From Kiritimatiellia bacterium (GTDB lineage: Bacteria; Verrucomicrobiota; Kiritimatiellia; RFP12; UBA1067), in assembly GCA_017403825.1 (NCBI GenBank), contig JAFRDO010000094.1, forward strand, positions 1-36,595: DNA of 36,595 bases, given 5' to 3'. Below, piece by piece: positions 31,338 to 36,595 of the stretch (position 1 is its first letter; the number at the start of each line of letters is the position of its first letter). Both the position numbers and the translations under genes were made by a program. The notes under the pieces were generated by a model. It was not told the DNA's origin and did not search any database. It saw only the letters and a list, made by a program, of their open reading frames with translations.

Positions 31338-33403
31338 GCGCGGTTCTGGTGACATGGCGGCGGACGCTTGGCCGGGCTCGGAACCTTTATTCCACGGCGC
31401 TCGCGGTGGGTGGCTTCCTTGCCGTGGCCGGCGCGATATTCGCGTTCACTTTCGCCGATGCCGACGGCGGGCGGCTGCCGCTGTTTGCAATCTGGGCGCT
31501 GAGCGTCTCGCAGACGCTTCCGGCGCTCGCGGCGTTCTTGGCTATGGACGTCTGGAGCGATGAGCGGCATAGCGGTCGCATCGACATGCTTCTTACGGTG
31601 GCCGTGCGCGAGCGAGACTACGTGCTCGGCAAGTTCCTTGGAGTGTGGACGATGGCGATGGCGGCGGTTCTTATTTTTGCAGTGTCGTCGGTCGTCTTCC
31701 TGCTGGCCTTTGCGCCGTCCGCGCTCGCCGGGGCGGATTCTGCGGGGCTTTTGCAGGCCTTGTTCGCGCTGGCGGTTCAGGGTGCGCTTTGGTGCGCGGT
31801 TTCCGTCGCGCTGAGCGCCATGTGTCGCCATGCCGCCGCGGCCGCGTTCGCGTCGGTCGTGCTGACTGTCGCGCTGCCGCGCGGGATTTGGGCCGGGCTG
31901 ATGGCCTGGTCGCCAGAAGGACGCCCAGCGTTCGGCGAGATGCCTCTTGATGCATTTGCAGTCGACGTCGCATCGGGATTCGTCCCGGTCGGCGTTTGCG
32001 CCGTTTACCTGCTGCTTGCAGCTGTCATTCTATTCATTGCCGCAAAATGCGTCGCGTCGCTGAGACTGGTCGGGCGTGGCGCATTTCCGTTGCGGCTTTC
32101 GGTCGGCTTCACGCTCCTGCTTTCGCTGGCGTTTGCCGTGCTGGCATCGCGTCTGGCGCTGCGGCTAGACAAGACGCTCGACCTGTCTGCGGAGGGGGCT
32201 TCCTCGGCGTTTTCGGCGCGGACTAGGAGCATTCTCGCCGAGTCGTCCGGCGACATAACGGCGACTTGCTTCCTGTCCCGAAGCGACGTCCGCTTCCGCG
32301 AGGTGGGACGGTTGCTGCGGGCGCTGAAAAGGGCGTCGGAGGAGACGGGCGGGGCTCGCTTCGAGATTCGCTTCGTGGATCCCCGCTGGGACGTCGGCGC
32401 GGCCGAACGGCTTGTCCGCCGCGGCGTGGCCACGGAAAGCCTGGTGTTCGAGAAGGGGCACAGGATGGCTGCGCTTCCGCTTGCGGACGGCATTGGCGAG
32501 CGGGCGTGTGCGGCGACCGTTCGGCGCCTCACGACTCACCCGCCACGTCGCATGATCTACTGGACCGTCGGCCACGGCGAGAGCGGGTTCGGCGTGTATG
32601 ACGCATTCGGCATGAGCGACATTGCGCGCGACCTTGCGAGAGAGGGCTATTCGCATGCCCCCATCGACCTGACCGCCGTCGGACAGGTTCCCGACGACTG
32701 TGCGCTGATACTTGTGGCGGGTGCGCGTGACGATCTCTCCCGCGCCGAGCTAGGCCTGCTTGACTCGTATCTGCGCGGCGGCGGACGTCTGCTCGTGCTG
32801 ACAAGCGCGGCACATGAGGGCGGGCTCGCCTCCCTGCTCTCCGCCTGGGGGATACGTCCGCTGGCGGCACAGCCCGTAGTCGGCGCGAAGACGATCTCCG
32901 GTTCGGACGTGATAGTCTCCAGCTTCGCCGATCACGCCGTCTCGTCGTCGCTCAGGGGTTCGCGTATCGTGCTTGAACGCCCGGTCGCTTTCGCCCCGTC
33001 GGTTGCGGCGGCTGGAGCCGATGGCGCCGACCGGATAGATTTCACGCCCGTAGCGCGCGTCGGAACGTCTGCGCTGGCTGTCGCCGTTGAGCGAGGCGCA
33101 AGCGCGGGGGCCGATCTTGCCATACGCCCGACCCGCATCGTCGCAGTTGGCGATGCCGGCTTCGTGCTCAACGGACAGCTTGCAGCCCGTGCCAACGCCA
33201 ACCGCGACTTCTTCCTTAATTGCGTGGCCTATCTGGCCGGAACCGACGCGCCTGGCTCCGGCGGTGCCGAGGCGGGCGTGCTGTCGTCCGGCATGGACCG
33301 CTCGGCCAGGATGCGGCACGCGCTCGTCTCGGCGGCCGTGCTGCCGGGCGTGGTGTTCCTTGTTATGGTTGCGGTGACGCTGAGAAGGAGGCACAGGGCA
33401 TGA
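31334..33403 (+). CDS. ABC-2 permease fused to GldG-like auxiliary domain (GldF-GldG fusion)
   Basis: 689 aa. The N-terminal 265 residues form an ABC-2 permease with six hydrophobic segments and the conserved cytosolic loop MDVWSDERHSGRIDMLLTVA. A further membrane segment (about 255-275) is followed by a periplasmic GldG/ABC-type auxiliary domain (about 280-640: ITATCFLSRSDVRFREVGRLL, YWTVGHGESGFG, LILVAGARDDLSRAEL, LLDSYLRGGGRLLVL, VAVGDAGFVLNGQL). It ends with a membrane helix and a basic tail (LRRRHRA). The order matches GldF plus GldG in one chain. In Bacteroidota these serve gliding and secretion; in PVC bacteria the cargo is not known. Confidence 0.88.
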   Translation: MSAVLVTWRRTLGRARNLYSTALAVGGFLAVAGAIFAFTFADADGGRLPLFAIWALSVSQTLPALAAFLAMDVWSDERHSGRIDMLLTVAVRERDYVLGKFLGVWTMAMAAVLIFAVSSVVFLLAFAPSALAGADSAGLLQALFALAVQGALWCAVSVALSAMCRHAAAAAFASVVLTVALPRGIWAGLMAWSPEGRPAFGEMPLDAFAVDVASGFVPVGVCAVYLLLAAVILFIAAKCVASLRLVGRGAFPLRLSVGFTLLLSLAFAVLASRLALRLDKTLDLSAEGASSAFSARTRSILAESSGDITATCFLSRSDVRFREVGRLLRALKRASEETGGARFEIRFVDPRWDVGAAERLVRRGVATESLVFEKGHRMAALPLADGIGERACAATVRRLTTHPPRRMIYWTVGHGESGFGVYDAFGMSDIARDLAREGYSHAPIDLTAVGQVPDDCALILVAGARDDLSRAELGLLDSYLRGGGRLLVLTSAAHEGGLASLLSAWGIRPLAAQPVVGAKTISGSDVIVSSFADHAVSSSLRGSRIVLERPVAFAPSVAAAGADGADRIDFTPVARVGTSALAVAVERGASAGADLAIRPTRIVAVGDAGFVLNGQLAARANANRDFFLNCVAYLAGTDAPGSGGAEAGVLSSGMDRSARMRHALVSAAVLPGVVFLVMVAVTLRRRHRA

Positions 33404-35094
33404 GCAATCGCAGGGCGATACTTCTGCTGCTCTTTGCGCTCGTGGCACTGGTTGCGACGGACGTCTTTCTTGACCGTAATGCAGGCACGGTTGTCCGCAC
33501 TGGCGGGCGTGTTACTCTGATCAATCCGACGTGGGAGGTGACTGGCATACGAATCGTGCACAACGGCAGCCCGGAAACGGTCTTGGCGAAGACTGACGAG
33601 TGGCGGTTGACCGAGCCGTACGCCGCGAGCGTCGACGAGCCTGTCGTGCTGCGTCTCCTGGACGCGCTGGCCTTTCAGCCGGTGACGGAGTCCATCTCCG
33701 ACGCCGAACTTCTGCGGCTCGGGCGCACTCGGGCCGACTTCGCGCTCGAGGATCCTGTCGTGCGCGTTACCGTCTCCGGAGACTTCGGCGAGACTACTGT
33801 CTCCATCGGAGTGCCGACGCCGGCGGATGACGGGGTGTACGCTGCGGTCGATGGCGAGACTTCGGTGCTGGTCGTTCCCGCCGGGGTGTTGCCTGCCGTT
33901 GACGTTCCGGCGGATGGGTTCCGCCGCCGTTCGCTCTTTCTCGTCGGTCCGGAGTCGGTCTCCGCCTTCGACATCAAGCATGGCGCCGGTTCGATGCTGG
34001 CCTTTTCTCGCAGCAGCGACGGCTGGCGGATGGGCGAAGTGACGGCCGCATCGCAGAAAGTGCAGAATTTCCTTTCCGACCTGACGGCGGCTTCCGCCGT
34101 CGACTTCGTATGGCCGGTCGGGGCGACCAACGAGAGCGACAGGGCGTCCGTCTCGCTCCTGTCCGGCTACGGACTTGACCCGGACAGCGCGGTCACCGTC
34201 ACTCTCAAGGGTATTGACGGCGTGGTGTGGCAGATATCGTTCGGCAAGGCGGCTGACGAGAGCCGGGTGTATGCGCTTGCGCAGAACGGGAGCGCAGTCG
34301 TAACAGTGCCGGCTGCGCTCAAGGACGCCGCCGCGCAGGACGCGGTCATGTTCACCGATTCGCGTCTCTTCCCCGTCGAGCCGCAGGCGGTCGCGTTCTT
34401 CTCGGTCACGGATGGCGATATCGTCTATGCGCTTGCTCGCGACGACAAGGGGGGGTGGCGCATAGAGTCGCCGATTGCCGCAGAGGCCGACGGCTCCGTA
34501 GCGGAGGCAATGCTTGCGCGAATACTCGCCCTCTCCCCGGCCGACGCCGATGCCGACGGACTCGGCATTTCGCTCGCCACCAACGCCGCGCCTGTAAGAG
34601 TGGCACGCAGCAGCGTCCTGGACGGTGGCTTTGAGAGGCTTCGTTCGCGAGAAATGCTCAAGATTGACCCGAAGGTCGTTCGGCGCATCGTGCGCACGTC
34701 GGGAGGAACGGACGGAAGTTCCGAGGCGGTCGTGTACGATCGGGAGCGCCGCGCTTGGAACGCGGAGACGGCAGGGGAGTCCGGAGGCACCGTCTTGGAG
34801 TCGGGCGTGGAGTCCGTGCTGGCCGCGATCAATCCGCTGACGGCGGAGCGCGTCGTGAATCTCAAGGTTGCGGCCGCCGACTTGGGTCGCTACGGGCTGG
34901 ACTCACCGGTCCTTGTGATTGGCATCGACCAAGAACGAGCCGATGCGGTCCGCCGCAACATACTGATCGGAGGCGAGGCGGGTGACGGACGCTTCGCCAC
35001 CGTCGGCTCGGCGGACGCTGTGTTCGTGCTGTCTGAAAAAGTCGTAGACGCCCTTTCCGCGCCGCTCGTGCAGGCAGGCGCAGCCAGCGAATAG
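33400..35094 (+). CDS. DUF4340-domain envelope protein
   Basis: 564 aa. One N-terminal membrane anchor (AILLLLFALVALVATDVFL), then repeating beta-rich DUF4340 segments: DEWRLTEPYAASVDEPVVLR, LEDPVVRVTVSGDFGETTVS, GWRIESPIAAEADGSVAEAM, ERVVNLKVAAADLGRYGLDS. The D-PVV/Y-LDSP pattern recurs three times. DUF4340 proteins regularly follow GldF/GldG-like transporters, and the ATGA overlap (33400-33403) and AAGGAGG site show co-translation with the permease. Role unknown; probably the extracytoplasmic part of the transporter. Confidence 0.85.
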   Translation: MSNRRAILLLLFALVALVATDVFLDRNAGTVVRTGGRVTLINPTWEVTGIRIVHNGSPETVLAKTDEWRLTEPYAASVDEPVVLRLLDALAFQPVTESISDAELLRLGRTRADFALEDPVVRVTVSGDFGETTVSIGVPTPADDGVYAAVDGETSVLVVPAGVLPAVDVPADGFRRRSLFLVGPESVSAFDIKHGAGSMLAFSRSSDGWRMGEVTAASQKVQNFLSDLTAASAVDFVWPVGATNESDRASVSLLSGYGLDPDSAVTVTLKGIDGVVWQISFGKAADESRVYALAQNGSAVVTVPAALKDAAAQDAVMFTDSRLFPVEPQAVAFFSVTDGDIVYALARDDKGGWRIESPIAAEADGSVAEAMLARILALSPADADADGLGISLATNAAPVRVARSSVLDGGFERLRSREMLKIDPKVVRRIVRTSGGTDGSSEAVVYDRERRAWNAETAGESGGTVLESGVESVLAAINPLTAERVVNLKVAAADLGRYGLDSPVLVIGIDQERADAVRRNILIGGEAGDGRFATVGSADAVFVLSEKVVDALSAPLVQAGAASE

Positions 35095-35106
35095 CCCGCT
35101 TTGCTG

Positions 35107-35120
35107 TTAGCCAAGGCTAA
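35107..35120 (+). promoter_or_regulatory. Inverted repeat upstream of nifJ promoter
   Basis: TTAGCC-AA-GGCTAA, six-base arms, ends four bases before the -35. It could be an operator or the hairpin of a weak terminator for the upstream operon (no U-run follows). Confidence 0.35.
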
Positions 35121-35124
35121 ACGC

Positions 35125-35153
35125 TTGAATCGCGGAGCAAAAGAGGGTATAAT
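35125..35153 (+). promoter_or_regulatory. Promoter of nifJ
   Basis: TTGAAT (35125-35130), a 17-bp spacer, and TATAAT (35148-35153). This is the most standard promoter of the window. The leader is about 45 bases, with AGGAAAG before ATG 35204, unlike the leaderless starts. Confidence 0.8.
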
Positions 35154-35164
35154 ACACATAATAA

Positions 35165-36595
<1,431 letters not shown>

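Noticed and set aside
35107..35120. Rho-independent terminator after the DUF4340 gene
   Set aside because: The six-base inverted repeat has a two-base loop and no following T-run; an operator is as likely.

Overview
This is a GC-rich bacterial chromosome segment, most likely from an anaerobic, polysaccharide-degrading member of the PVC group (Verrucomicrobiota/Kiritimatiellota, gut or rumen type). That placement is inference. It rests on a pyruvate:ferredoxin oxidoreductase, secreted GH2 and GH39-like glycosidases, a eukaryote-like UDP-sugar pyrophosphorylase, and a GldA/GldF-GldG fusion/DUF4340 cluster. No rRNA, tRNA or CRISPR array was seen. All genes but one are on the + strand.

Region 1 (1-11.5 kb) is an accessory defence island. 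It has a type I restriction-modification locus (hsdM, hsdS, hsdR), preceded by the 3' end of a DUF1016/YhcG nuclease gene. Schlafen/AlbA_2-type ATP-binding genes, intact and broken, are interleaved with it. After hsdR comes a tandem array of three modules. Modules 1 and 2 share a nearly identical header of about 250-270 bp (small ORF plus extended -10 promoter), and the homology stops exactly at the -10 hexamer. Each of these headers is followed by a different AlbA_2 gene: the first intact, the second a pseudogene with an internal deletion and frameshift. In the third module the small ORF runs into the tail of a DDE transposase. Header 1 carries a 30-bp palindromic insertion that adds exactly ten codons.

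Region 2 (11.6-36.6 kb) is housekeeping and accessory metabolism in short, tightly packed operons: PAS protein-RluA; a SorE-like dehydrogenase; LolD-like ATPase-phosphohexomutase-TPR lipoprotein-CvpA-ECF sigma-putative anti-sigma; GH2 glycosidase-UDP-sugar pyrophosphorylase; dapA-cysS-thioredoxin-GH39-like; PspC-phosphodiesterase-O-methyltransferase; Gld-type ABC cluster-DUF4340; and nifJ, which is cut by the right edge. A lone minus-strand SurA-N-like gene is divergent from pspC.

A regulatory theme runs through the window. Many transcription units start with an extended -10 (TGGTATAAT or close) placed only 6-9 nt upstream of the ATG, with no Shine-Dalgarno. Operon-internal genes instead have good ribosome binding sites or ATGA/GTGA overlaps. 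This suggests leaderless translation as a main mode for first genes. The most notable parts of the window are the AlbA_2 module array and this promoter/start architecture.
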